Assembly (NCBI GenBank): GCA_038025085.1
Contig: CM076146.1
Location: forward strand, 16,094,001-16,158,000
Reading direction: 5' to 3'
DNA: 64,000 nucleotides
DNA from: Tetragonia tetragonoides
Taxonomy: Eukaryota > Streptophyta > Magnoliopsida > Caryophyllales > Aizoaceae
The translations under genes were made by a program, and so were the position numbers. Shown here piece by piece: positions 45,607-57,563 of the stretch. How positions within the stretch are numbered: position 1 is the first letter of the stretch; each line of letters opens with the position of its first letter. Under the pieces are notes generated by a model that worked only from the letters and a program-made list of their open reading frames with translations, searched no databases and was not told the origin of the DNA.

Positions 45607-45974
45607 ACTTAGTTGTAGTCCATAGTTCCCTTCCATATTTATTATAAATATATGAATAGACCCCCAACCTTGTAAAGTGCCCTATACTTTCTCTTCCCAC
45701 CAATGTAGGACTTTTCCCAAACTTACTATTGGAAATACTATATACCAATAATTTTTTTCTCTTCATTTCCACGTCTTCTTTGGGTTCCATATCCCACATT
45801 CTCCATTCTCCCCATACTTATTGTTATTATCATCATCCCTGAAAGAATCAATACCACTACTATATACTAATATTAGACCTTAGAGTGTTTGTCATCCCTT
45901 AAATAAATTCCATGGTTCGAATCTTAGCTTGCGTTCTTTTTCACTTATTTTCACTTATTCTCACATATTGGGTA

Positions 45975-46205
45975 AGGTCTTATCATTGATTATCTTTGAT
46001 TGGGTAAGGTCTTGCCATTGATTTTCACTGATTCAGTAATGTCTTGCCACTAATTTTCATTGATTCAGTAAGGTCCTGTCATTGATTCTGTGAGAAGGGA
46101 GTTGTCATTTCCACTGATTTCCATTGATTGAGTAAGGTCATGCCACTGATTCTCAATGATTCAGTAAGGACCTAGCACTTATTTCTACTAATTGGGTAAG
46201 GTTCA
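45975..46205. repeat. Minisatellite of ~36-bp units
   Basis: About six diverged units of the form GATTCAGTAAGGTCYTGCCA plus TTGATTTTCACT. No open frame runs through it. Confidence 0.75.
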
Positions 46206-46399
46206 TTAAGTGGAAAAGAACACACCCTTAGTAATTAAAACATCGTTTGCTGGGAGTACTTTACACTTTTGTAAGCCAATCCAGTATGAACGGAACTAAT
46301 CCTAACCCAAAGAGTTAAGGTGAAGTTATGGTACAAACCAAAATAGAAAAATTAGAGTTTTGTTATTGTTATCTCACTGGCTTGTGATGTATCGCTTTT

Positions 46400-47439
46400 G
46401 GAAAAATTGATGCCAATAATCTAAGTTTAAGCAATGCTACAATAATAGTCCCAAGTACGGAAATTTCTAAAAGTAATCCTAAGTATTCATTTTTTTCTAT
46501 GAGTTATCAAAGTGTTAACTCCGTTTCTCCCCCATTAGTGGGTCGATGATGGTAGTAGCTAACGTCCTTTCTCTTATTTTCGCGTTAATCCCTCTTTTCT
46601 TCCTCTACCGTCATTACTTATCCCTTTCCCTTGCAAACTTGGCGGCACTAATGGACACCTATCTAAATTTCTCGTTCTTCACCATCATGTTGGCCACCTT
46701 CTTATCCATTATTCTCTTCAATTTAATCATTCTCCTCAGCTCTCCACTCATCAGAATATACTCGGACCTCAATTCATCCATTTCAACTCTTAATTTCTCA
46801 TGTTCCTATAAGAAAAGGCCACAATCTTCAGCATTCTGTACTAGGCATTCAAATGTCATTAGGGTTTTTGAAAAAGAAAAAAATATTTTGGGAAATTCAC
46901 AATGGGAAATCAAAATTTCAACTTACTATCCAACTTGGGCACCTGTAAAACTTTAACCCCTATATTGACCCCTTCTTCGAGACAGTTTGAAGCTTGGTAA
47001 AAATTTTGCACTTATATAAGATGGAGGAGGTGGTGGATGAAGATAGAGTTGACATTGGTGTCCATCCACTTGAGTTAGGAATTCTACTAGCTAAGTAGGG
47101 AGTCCTTGAACTCATACAGGGATCAATTGAATTAGGGAAGAAGAGTTTCAATGAAGGTTTAAGGGAAATTGAATTGGAAAGAAGAGCTTTGATGGAGCTT
47201 GGGGGGTGTTTTATTAGGGGAAATAAAGTAATTGTTGCACGCACAAGAAAAAAACAAAATTAACAAAGTAATTGTTTCGGGTCACATGCGAATTGACACT
47301 TCAGCGGCCCACTAACATAGTGAAATGGAGTTAACAATTGGATCACTCGTGGAAAAAAAGTGAATACTTGAGATTATTTTTAGAAATTTTCATACAAGGG
47401 TTATTATTGGAGAACCTATCAAACTTCAGCTATTTTTTG
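46400..47439. mobile_element. MULE 2: Mutator-like element with long diverged TIRs
   Basis: The left end GGAAAAATTGATGCC aligns along ~130 bp with the TIR of MULE 1. The right end is its diverged inverse and runs into TATTTTTTG, where the LTR-like block at 47440 cuts it. The interior (46546-47240) has hydrophobic and helix-like reading frames on both strands (for example plus 46546-46956, 136 codons with three hydrophobic stretches) that I do not recognise. Target duplication not confirmed. Confidence 0.62.
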
Positions 47440-49497
47440 TGTAACACCCCCGAATTTATAACGATTTCCTGGGATCTATCGACGTCATTGTCCATGACTC
47501 GACACAACTATACCGTCACAAACCCAAGCATGCTACTGCAATATTTATCACTAAGGAGTAAATGCTAAGCAGCAAGAAACAATAGGTATCCCAAAGCGAA
47601 ACTAAGGTAAATAAAAACATTATCCAACATTGTCTAAAAAGTGAACTTAAATTGTTATCCAATATTTATAGCCCAAAACACACGGGCGACCATCCAAACC
47701 AAACCAGAGTTCAAAAGCGGAAACTTAACAACTATGCCAAGCTTAAGACGTCCTCACTCGGCATTACCTGCACATTTAATTTTCATGACGGAAATAGAAG
47801 AAAAGGAAAACAAAACAAAAATCAGAAAAACTGAGTAATTAACATCCAAACCCAGTAAAAACCTTTTCGCAAACCTTACCTGGGTTTTTGAAGAATCTTT
47901 GAAATTCATTTGCACTCACACATAGGCCAATAGTCATATAAGACACCTCATTCAATATTATCTTACTTAATGATTACACAATATATATTTCATCTTGAAG
48001 AGTAATAAGAGAGCTAGACAAGCCATTTGGTTGAATGCCAAGAAACGACACTCATCTTTACATAAACCGAGGACGTACCATCTGCTACGCTTATGAAGAC
48101 AAAGCCTTGAATAATAATCTTGCCATGGACTTAAAGACTAGTGTGCACACTACCTCGAGGTAACTCATGGTTATTCAATAGGACTTAATAAATGGGGAAT
48201 AATTCGTCCCAAATACAACATCGATGTATCTATAATGAGAGAGTAACAGTTTGGGAATCACTCACCCCTTGAGTAACACTCATTAGTGCACTCCGAAGCT
48301 TGACTACTCCTGTGGATCCATTAGGAGTCTTATTCTCTTTATTAATTCAATTTAACATGCGAGGGTCAATAAGAACTCAAAACATAATAATGACAAATGA
48401 ACTAAGAGTCCAATTTAACTTATATCCAATATAACATGATTAACCACCAATTTATCTAATTGGGCAAATAAGGATTATAATAGAAATCCGGCAACACTTC
48501 GGCACGATAACATGATTCCACTTTATCAAGTAGTCATATCAGTATATAAGATCCATATAATACATACGACCAACGACACATCATAATTTCACATGACGTA
48601 CATAATCCATGCATAGAAGCAATTAAATTCATAATTCATGAATTACTTTAATAATTAACATATGAGTTATTTAACATCATATAATTTCGATATGCATGAT
48701 TATACATCATAAACAAATCCAATCAGCGTACATGCTCAAAATAATATAAATCATAATCATGATTAAAGGCAAGAATAATTAAATCATGCATTGCATATAT
48801 ATTTAACAATAATTATTCACAACTAGCACGTAGCATCAACAAACTACTTTGTTTGGGATTTAGAAGAAGGTTGGCATGTGCTTACCTTTGAATAACGCTC
48901 CTAAAAGTAATAAAGAGTCCTAAGAAGCATTGAGTTCACAAACGGGTCTCGGATTCTAATTAAAAAAGTTTTACTGAATCAGTAAACCTAATTCATAAAA
49001 TCGAAAAGGTGTCGAAAATTAATTCTGACAACACCACTAAATTCCTTGAATGTTTCTAACAAATGTAGGCTTTTGACAATTGATAGACGGATTTGTAAAG
49101 CTCCGTAAAGAATTAAAACAAGAAATCAAAACTACTAAAAATCGAATAATACTTCACTTTAATTAAATAATTCCGTTTTCTTTTATTTTCGACAAACCAC
49201 TGAAGAACACGCGACTTTGTACACGAAATTAACCGGTGCGGGACCCACTTGGTGTCGACCACTTCCCCAGCCACCAGGGATGCCGTTGCCGGCGCCGGTG
49301 GTGGTGGTGGTGCACCACGTGTGGCCCACTGTTGCCACAAAGAGGGAGATCGAAGAACAGAGCAAGGGGCAGAGAGAGAGCGACTGGGGCCTCGGCTGGG
49401 CTGTCGCGACCCTGCCCGCGCCTTCACCGACTCCACCTGAGGTGGGGTGATTATGGCGGCGGTGGTCCGGCGCTTGCCCACCGGTCTTGAGCGTAAA

Positions 49498-49554
<57 letters not shown>

Positions 49555-50114
49555 GCGGTGGGGCTGCCCAGCTCGCCGGTGACTCACCACTGGAGGTGGT
49601 GGTGGTGGTGGTGGTGGTTTCTGGCCGGAAACACCACAGAGAGGAGAGAGAGAGTTGTGCGTAAGAGAGAGGGCAAAGAGAGTTTGAGAGGAGAGACAGC
49701 ACGGTGAGAGAGAGAAGGACTTCTAAACAAAAGGGGCCATGGGTGACCCCTTAGTCCTATTTATAGTCTCCTCTTGCCCAAATTTGACTTCACCCTAATC
49801 TCTAGTTGGACTGGGACTCCCAAAATTAGATTTATTTATTTAATTTAATAAATCACTAAAATTCCATTTCCATAAGTACACTATTTTAATTATAAATAAT
49901 AATTGCTCTCAAATGAGTAAAGCGATTTAAATACTAAATCTATTAAATAATTTAAATTATAAAATAAATAATAATTATTATTATGATCTCAGTAATTTAA
50001 TGACTAGAGTAATCTCAAATACAAGAATTGCTTTATCGTAAAATAATTACGATAAATATATTTAAAATACATTTAAATCTATATAATAAATATAGAAAAT
50101 ATCGGGGTATCACA
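47440..50114 (-). repeat. LTR-like block, possible solo LTR of a chromovirus-type element
   Basis: On the minus strand it starts TGTGATACCCCGATA and ends TTCGGGGGTGTTACA, a TG…CA structure typical of Tekay/Del LTRs. TATAAATAGG lies on the minus strand near 49758-49767, about 350 bp from the 5' end, followed by a GA/CT-rich leader. It is 2675 bp with no coding domain. No 5-bp duplication is visible (TTTTG against ATTGG), so the ends may be rearranged. Confidence 0.5.
49502..49617. repeat. (GA)n and (GGT)n microsatellites in the LTR-like block
   Basis: GA tract at 49503-49551 and GGT tract at 49592-49617. Open frames here are low-complexity artefacts. Confidence 0.9.
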
Positions 50115-51580
50115 ATTGGCAGCAATGTTTCTTTTTTTTTTTTTTTTTTGTGGTTTACACCAGGAGTATCTTCTGTTGATCATGGTGACTGTGGGCGTGT
50201 TAGTTTTTCATTGAACTGAATTAAATTAAATTGAATACTAAAATGTGTAAAAAAAAGTATATTACTAAAGGAAATTGAAATAATTATTAAGTGGAAAAAA
50301 CCACATCCTATTTACTACGCTGAATTGTAGGCCTCTCAAATGGTGGAATAATTGATCAAGTGATTTAAAATTGCTTTCATACCTAAGACGATAATCGAAC
50401 CCTCAACCTCGGTTGAGAGTGCATAAACTCTACAACGCTACCATAAAATCTTGGTTTCACTGATTTGTGATGTGAGGAAATACGTTATGTTGCTCGAATG
50501 TGTCAATGATGAGTTAGCAAGACTTAACGGAAAGTGAAATTATTATTTGTGCCTTAATGCTGGTTTGCGCAAATGTTTTAGCCATGTACTAGGAGGTGCT
50601 TGTTGAAGCCTAATAAATGTCCAAGCTTGTTCCATTATTTTTTATTAATTCTCTAGCCCAGGTATAATGAACTTTCTATTTAGTTTCTGGCCCAGCTACC
50701 CGTGCAAGTTTTTACATACACTCGGGTGCTTGTACACCTACGGAGCACAAGTGAACTTAACTCAATCTTTTTATTTCAAAAGCCCAATCTTTTTATCATT
50801 TCAACATTCAAATGCATGTACTATCGAGTCTCGAGCGTAGCGTTCAAGCGCTGAGCTAACTGGTTTACTCTCTCAAAAGTCACAGCTCAGAAGTACTCAT
50901 ATTAACTATTGTTTATTTGTCAAATATGGTAATCATGATTATTTGTCGCTAATCGTTTACGCAAATTGCTGGCTACTGCGGGGATCAGCCATCTAGGTGC
51001 ATTCATTCAGCTTTAATAAATGTCTAGTCTCGTTCCAAATTTTATCATTAATTTTTGTGGTCTAGGCCCATTTCACTTTATATTCATTATCTGCCCTAGT
51101 TGACTGTGCATTCTAAAAACTGAGAAACAATGAAAAGGTGAGAATTGAAGAACTATTGATAGCATGTTAAATCCCTCAAATGTTAAATTGAATTGAGACT
51201 TAAATATCTTTGTTATGGATTGGCTAAAGGACACGGACATTGAACTATACTGTGGGGCTGCAATACCCCACAATTTCATGGTTGAAAAAAGTTTAAATGG
51301 TTTGATGATACTACTCATAACATCATGATGCATCTCCTTTTAAAGGAGCCCAAACCTAAGAAACTCCGCTTTTAAATGTGCTTGGCTGGTAGTAGTACTA
51401 AAATGAGTGACCTCTTGGAAAGTTTCTCAGGGGCATACGAGTAAGGACAAAGCATGCTGTAAAGGCTTGTGATGGTTTGAGGGGTCAATTCTCATCCATG
51501 TAAGCTGTTCTTGGTGTCACCAACGCCCTAATGTGGTCGGGGGTGTTACATGTGCCTATTGAGCTACTTTGTTAGTAGGC
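50115..51580. other. Intergenic DNA
   Basis: No gene is supported. A T tract lies at 50131-50148. Two diverged copies of a ~120-bp stretch (near 50585-50705 and 50985-51115, both with TTTAATAAATGTC-like and GGCCCA-like parts) suggest an old duplication. A CGGGGGTGTTACA at 51539-51551 looks like another LTR end. Confidence 0.5.
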
Positions 51581-51596
51581 ATCACATATGCATTAT

Positions 51597-51784
51597 TAAT
51601 ATTTTTGGTTTAACCACAAGTTCACCTAAGCCCTTTGGGCCAAGACTAATCATGTTCGCACCGGGTCGGCACACGAAGGGATAAAGTGCTCCCACTAAAT
51701 AGTTTATCCATTCACAAGATTTGAATCCTTGACCTTGTTTAAGGGATAACAATGTCGAACTACTCACACCAACCACTTTTTGGT
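51597..51784 (-). mobile_element. SINE with 16-bp target-site duplication
   Basis: Flanked by ATCACATATGCATTAT at 51581-51596 and 51785-51800. On the minus strand it has an A-box-like GTTGGTGTGAGTAG, a B box GGATTCAAATC and a non-tRNA body, and ends in ACCAAAAATATT. The exact duplication and pol III boxes make the call strong for a 188-bp element. Confidence 0.82.
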
Positions 51785-51800
51785 ATCACATATGCATTAT

Positions 51801-52435
51801 GGGTGAATTAGTCGCTCTCTTTAAATTGGATGAACTATTCTTGTTGTAAACGTGTGTACGCACATCTAAAAATATTATACTACGTCAGTAATGAGTGAAG
51901 ACAATCCCAACTTTTGTTCCCCATGAGGGTGATAATCCTATTGGTCAATAAAGGACGATAATCCTTAATCAGTTGGCTCGTTCTCTTTTCTCTAAAAGGA
52001 CTTGGTGTTTATAGTTATTGGCGTCATGACTATGATGTTAAGCACTCAATGTTGTTGATTAGTTGTTTTGTACTATGTGTGTGAGCGTGTTTGTGTGCGC
52101 ACATCCATTCTTCTTATACGTTGGAATTACATATATCATTTATGAATTTATCATAAACCGGGGAATATAGTACTAGGTTGGCAAATGTCAACTTTTGTTG
52201 TTGGCACATGGTTAACTTGAAGGTGATAAGAAGAAGATTATATATATATATATATATTGCCAAACAAGAAACCTGTCTTCATTGCCATAATTTAAGGAAT
52301 TGTGAAAATGTATTTAAATTTGACTCAACCATGCTTTTCTTGTTAAGAAGGAAATTTGGCAAACTGTCTCTTGTGGGGCCTGTGCCAGAACTTGTTGCTA
52401 GAGATTTGGAACTACTCGCTCCACTTTATACCAGC
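51801..52435. other. Intergenic DNA
   Basis: No gene is supported. A short (TA)n tract lies at 52239-52257. Confidence 0.5.
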
Positions 52436-52552
52436 TGCGCCTATTTTCGGCGTAGTACTTCATTATTTACGCCTATTTTGGGCGTATGTCCATCAAGATC
52501 TACGCCTGTTTTAGGCGTAGATCCTTAATACCTACGCCTATTCTGGGTGCAT
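52436..52552. repeat. Tandem array of four short hairpin-forming palindromes
   Basis: Units at 52436-52455, 52468-52486, 52501-52519 and 52533-52552, of the form TACGCCTATTTTGGGCGTA, with a 32-33 bp period. The third is extended to GATCTACGCC…GGCGTAGATC, with 10-bp perfect arms and a 7-nt loop (52497-52523). The spacers between palindromes differ, so it is the palindromes that are conserved. Confidence 0.85.
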
Positions 52553-53221
52553 ATCTGTTTATTATACGTCTAACAAAGTTTTTGATGCTTTTTTATGGAA
52601 AATTAAATGTGCATTGAGTAAAAAAAAATTGAAAAAATCGAATTAAGTGAGATGATGTCAGATTTAGCCCAAAAAGCTCTCATGTGCTCGTACTACTCTT
52701 CTCCATCACGATTAAGAGTGTGATTCTTGACGCAATCAACCCTGCAATGCTAAATGAAAATAAAAGAAAGGTAATATTGGCTTTTTTTTAGGGGTATGGT
52801 ATATTGATTAATTTGGGGTGTGGTATATTGATTAATTTGGGGTGTGGTATTAATGCGAACTGATTCATAAATAAAAGAAAATTTTGTTTAAGCTTAATAG
52901 TTGTCCTACAATGTAAAATGCCTGTATGCTTCTAGATGATGACGATTCTATTTGTACCCTTCCTAGAAGGTATCAAAGTACACTCTATTGATAGATTACA
53001 CATCTGGCAAAAAATGGTAAATTTGTATGTTCTGGTCGGGAGAGTCAAACCGCCAGCTATATTTTCTTGCTTATTGGTTAAATAAAATGAGTTTATTTTG
53101 ACCAAAAAAGAACAAGAAAAAGAGGAAAAATGTTTGTTGATTTGAGAACGGAAGGCAATGTATGGAGGAAGAAGAAAGATGAGCAGTTTGTAATATATGG
53201 ATTCAAATTTCCCAATCGATT
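52553..53221. other. Intergenic DNA with a 25-bp direct repeat
   Basis: GGTATGGTATATTGATTAAT-type units repeat at about 52791-52854 (two full and one partial). No gene is supported. Confidence 0.55.
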
Positions 53222-53411
53222 CAATTAACCCCTTTTTTTTTATGGTAAAAACTGTGAGTATATATTTGTATCATCAAAAAATAATAGTCTTGGTACAGAC
53301 TTCTCGTTACAGACTCAGATTTTCAAATTGCTTACATGGGGATACATATTTTTCAGCCTCTCTACTGCAAACTAAAAAAGGACAAAGACAACTTGACATC
53401 ATTTTACAAAA

Positions 53412-56400
53412 CTATACCAAACAAACATGTAGCTTCTTTTTGACAACAAACTCTGGATATATCTTCATCTTGCAGCACCATCTCCTATTCACATGGGTGT
53501 CTTTGATGGTCAAGATAGTGCTTAGTTGCACTCTGATCTCAAGCTGGAAGCGCCCTGCAGCGGCACTGATTCCTGGCTCTATGTCCTTGAAAATCGCAGA
53601 ATTCCTGCTTCCCCAAATGAAATATAACTCGGCTTTAAACATAGCTTTGTTGATGTTCCTTATAGCAGTATTACCAATAAAAAAAACTTCTTCCCCTATT
53701 TCTCCACCTCAATCCATGAAGAGGGAGGCTCGGGAACTCCTACAAACTGACAAAACTCAAACAATATCTGCTTGACCACTGAGCACTTGAAGAAGAGATG
53801 CTCATGGTCTACTGGAACAGACTTACAGAAAGGGCAAGTATGATCAACCTGCATCCCACGCCTAACCAATTTGTCTCTTGTTAACAGTTTTCTATGACCA
53901 AAAAGCAAAGAGATGAAGCTGTGTTTGGGGAGGCAGTTTCTACCCTAGACCATTTTGGCCCATGCTTTTTCCTCTTGAGTTTGGAGCCAGTGTAAAATAA
54001 GCACCCTTATATGAGAAATGAGGTTTGTCACCAGCTATTGCAGCTCATTATTAACAACAACAACACATTTTTACAGTACCAAGTCTCAATTTCAACATTT
54101 TTCTGAATACCCATGGCTGATTATATGAAAGAGACATGTCCCAGAGAGAAGTAGTCTGCATATACCTCTTGTGCACCCATTTCCACCATAAAACATCCTC
54201 CTTGAGTGCCATACACCACAACAGTTTTAGAATAAGAGCCACATACAGGAAGAAAATATCTTTAAAACCCAGACCTCCACACCTCTTTGGTTGACATACA
54301 TCTTTCCAAGCCACCAATACAGACTTACTGTTTGATTCATTTCCTCCCAAAGAAATTTCCTACAGAGGCTCTCAACTCTAGCGATAACTTTTTTAGGTAA
54401 GTTAAAAATAGCCCCCCAAAAATGTGTTAAACTGTACAAAACAGATTGAATAAGAACGATTCTTGTAGCATATGCAAGGTGTTTGATAGCCCAGCCTTGA
54501 ATCTTCTCTGTCATTTTTTCAATCAAACCATGGCAATCAGCAACTTTAATGTTTTTTGAGGTTAAAGGAACACCAAGATACCTGACTGGAAGTGACCCTT
54601 CAATCACGTTGAGGGATTGTTGTATCTGCTGTCTCATGTCCAGGTTAACACCTCCCATAAACACCTCACACTTGTGCAGATTTGCTTCTAACTCAAAAGC
54701 TCTTGAAAAATCTTTAAAAGCTGAATACATACTTGTTGTAGCTGTAGTGGTTCCTTTGCAAAAAGAAATAATTCATCTGCATAACAGATGCTAGTGGCAT
54801 TGGGCTTTTTACACTAGGGATGATGTCTAAACTGCTCTTCATGTTGCAGCAAACTAAGTCTTCTAGATAACACCTCCATAACAATCACAAAAAGATATGG
54901 GGATAAAGGATCTCCCTACCTGAGACCTCTATTTCCTTCAAAATAACCAGTCAGCTCTGCATTCACAATCAAAGAGAAAGATGGGGTGGTGACACACATA
55001 CTAACCCAGTGAACAAACTTTGAAGGGAAACCAAGTTTACTCATAGAATCAAGCAAAAAGGACCATTTGATTAGAATCATATGCCTTCTTTAAGTAAACT
55101 TGGATAGCCACTATGGGACTAATCTGCCTTTTATCATAATGAGCTAAGAGTTCCTGAGCAAGCAAAATATTATGAATAATGGAAAGGCTTTTAACAAAAG
55201 CCCCTTGCTGCACACCAACCACTTCATGCAAAATAGGACTAGGTCTATTTGCTAAAACATTTGAGATACACTTGTATAAAACATTGCAACATGAGATAGA
55301 ATGAAAGTTAGATGCATATGTGGGATTAGGGATTTTAGGTAGGGCTGTTCATAATCCAGTCTGGACCGCAATTTTAGATCAAACCAGAATCAAACCGGAA
55401 AGACCGGACCTGAATGATTTCAATTCCGGACCACAAAACTATGATACCGGTTTCGGGTGAAAAATCGGATTATTCTGGTCTAGAATGAAATCTTAATTTT
55501 ACCCCAATTTTTTTGTTTTGAGAAATGAAAATGTCACCCATATTTGTTATACCTGGCAAACCATGACCACTAGAAAAGGCAGATTAGTCCCATAGTGGCT
55601 ATCCAAGTGGTAAATCCGAACGAAGTTAATCAATCAATGGCTCTGATCACTATAGCTAGAACCATGACCACTAGTGGCAGATTAGTCCCATAGTGGTAAA
55701 TCCGAACGAAGTTAATCAATCAATGGCTCTGATCACTATAGCTAGAACCATGACCACTAGAAAAGAAATTGAAGATTAGCTGCTAGTGCTAAGGCCATAA
55801 GAGGATTGTGTTTTCTAAATTATGATTAATTATATTGTTACATGAAATCTAAGGTAATAAATGCTACACGAAATAAATGAATAAATAAATAAATAAACGT
55901 GAAATCAAAATTTCGGTCTTTCCGGCCTCAGACTGCACCGGACCTGAAAATTCAGGTCCGGTTCGGTCTAGGCCAGAATTTTACCGATTCAGGTTCAGGT
56001 CTCAGTTTTTTGACGATTCAGGTTCAGGTCTTTTTCGGTTCCGCTCTATTGTGGTTCCGGTTTGGACCGGTGTTCACCCCTAATCTTAGGGATTAGAGAA
56101 ATAACAGTGGAGTTCAACTGCTTAAGCATTATACCAGTTGAGAGGCAATCATGAACAACTTCAATAACACCCTTGCCAACAAAGTCCCACGCCATTTTGT
56201 AGAAACCATCATCATAACCATCAGGACCATGGGCTTTATCACTTGCAATCTGAAACATGGCCTTCTTAATTTCCTGATCAGTAACTCTACCAGATATGTT
56301 AATACAGCTAACTTCAGACACCACAGGTCCATTTGCATAAACCTCATCAGCCATGGGATGAACAACATTGGAGCTATCCAGTAGACCCTTGTAAAAAGAC

Positions 56401-57563
56401 ACAAGTTCACTTTTAACATCAACTTAGGCAGTTAACTTCACACCATTCACATCATACAACATTATCACCATATTCTGTTGCATCATTTTCTTAATACAAG
56501 CATGGAAATAGTAAGTATTCTGGTCCCCTGCCTTAATCCATTGCACCCTAGCTTTCTGTTTCAGATACATAGCCTCATATTTCATCAATTTTCTAAAATG
56601 CAAAAACTAAATTCTCTCTGCCTCTACAAGCTGTAAATTTGTAGACTACCTGTAACTGAACTTGCATCTTTTACCCTTCCAACCATACCACTGAACCTCT
56701 CTTTATGAAACTTCTTGAGAGTATACTTGAGCCTCTTTAGGTTTTTTACATATGTAGAACATCTTAGTGCCTGCAACAAAACCACTCCAAGATTCGCCAA
56801 TTATATCCAGAAAATCCTTCTTAACAACCCAAAAGTTAAAATAACTTAAAGAAGCTTTTGATTTTTACTACATTTTGGAGATAAACCACTGCAGGTCTAT
56901 GATCAAAGATCCCCTCAGGTTGGAAATCCACATAACTATCAGCAAACAGACAAACCCAGTCACCATTGATCAAAACTCTGTCTAAACTTTCTTATAAACT
57001 CTTTCAGATTTCATATGCTTATCATTCCATATGAATAACACCCCAACAGATCACATATCCATAAACTCAGTACTAGCAGACAACCCTTGCAACTCACACA
57101 AATCATTTATACAGACAGTATTCCCATTCATCTTTTCATGAGACAAAAAGCAAGCAATTAAAGTCACCAAAGACACACCAAGCACCACTAATTTGAGAGG
57201 AGATATAAAGTAAATCAAACCACAGGGAAGCTCTAAGTTGCATTGAATTCATAGCATACACAAATGTCATAAAGAACACTTCATCACCACCCTTAAGAGA
57301 AACCAAACAATGAGAACTTGTACCTGAGCAAAAGAAGGATGACAAAGAACCAAAATTCTTCCCTTACCACTATAGTCAAAATTGTGTGTATAATGCCAAG
57401 CAGGGGCAACTTTATTAGCTAAACTATACACTGAAGAAATGTTTCCTTTTACTTCTACAAAACAAAAAACAGTAAACTTATGAAAAGCAATAAACGATTT
57501 CACCTCTCTTTGCTTATCTTGGAGATTTATCCCCCTAATGTTCCAAACACCTAGCTTATTCAT
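53412..57563 (-). pseudogene. ORF2 of LINE 2: endonuclease and reverse transcriptase
   Basis: Starts at ATG 57563 with the endonuclease ('MNKLGVWNIRGINLQ', 'FCFVEVKGN', 'WCVFGDFNCL'). The reverse transcriptase has 'IASDKAHGPDGYDDGFY' (near 56280), is interrupted by the hAT element, and resumes with 'GVQQGAFVKSLSIIHN' and 'VYLKKAYDS', where the usual motif A Asp is Tyr. The YADD box reads 'CYADELFLFAKG' (near 54780). A zinc-binding region 'CPFCKSVPVDHEHLFFKC' is near 53800. Frameshifts are numerous. Confidence 0.86.
55340..56082. mobile_element. hAT-type non-autonomous element inside LINE 2
   Basis: Ends TAGGGCTGTTCA and (inverse) TAGGGGTGAACA, flanked by 8-bp duplications ATTTTAGG (55332-55339) and ATCTTAGG (56083-56090; 7 of 8). 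CGGTCCGG-type motifs fill both subterminal zones. The middle has a ~95-bp tandem duplication (55560-55749) and a piece of LINE 2. There is no transposase. 743 bp. Confidence 0.86.

Larger units (their letters stand above)
43556..45850. repeat. Direct repeat of ~455 bp in three copies, interrupted by MULE 1
   Basis: Units begin near 43556, 44015 and 45677 with CTTTCTCTYMCCAYCAATGT and contain CCCAAACTTACTATTGGAAA and TTGGGTTCCAYATCC. The second unit is split by 44373-45505 and the third ends near 45845. The LINE 1 tail abuts the first unit. No gene is seen. Confidence 0.8.

Noticed and set aside
46546..46956. 136-codon membrane-protein gene
   Set aside because: The hydrophobic frame lies in a MULE interior; the complement has an equally plausible helix-like frame, so no product is claimed.
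49113..49707. Overlapping GC-rich open frames with Ser/Leu or Arg/Glu repeats
   Set aside because: They come from (GA)n and (GGT)n tracts inside the LTR-like block, lie on both strands, and show no domain.
52436..52552. CRISPR-like repeat array
   Set aside because: The regular spacing is suggestive, but the context is plant nuclear DNA, the spacers are ~13 bp and there are no cas genes.
55899..56096. Phe/Gly-rich 65-codon frame
   Set aside because: It is made by the CGGTCCGG subterminal repeats of the hAT element.
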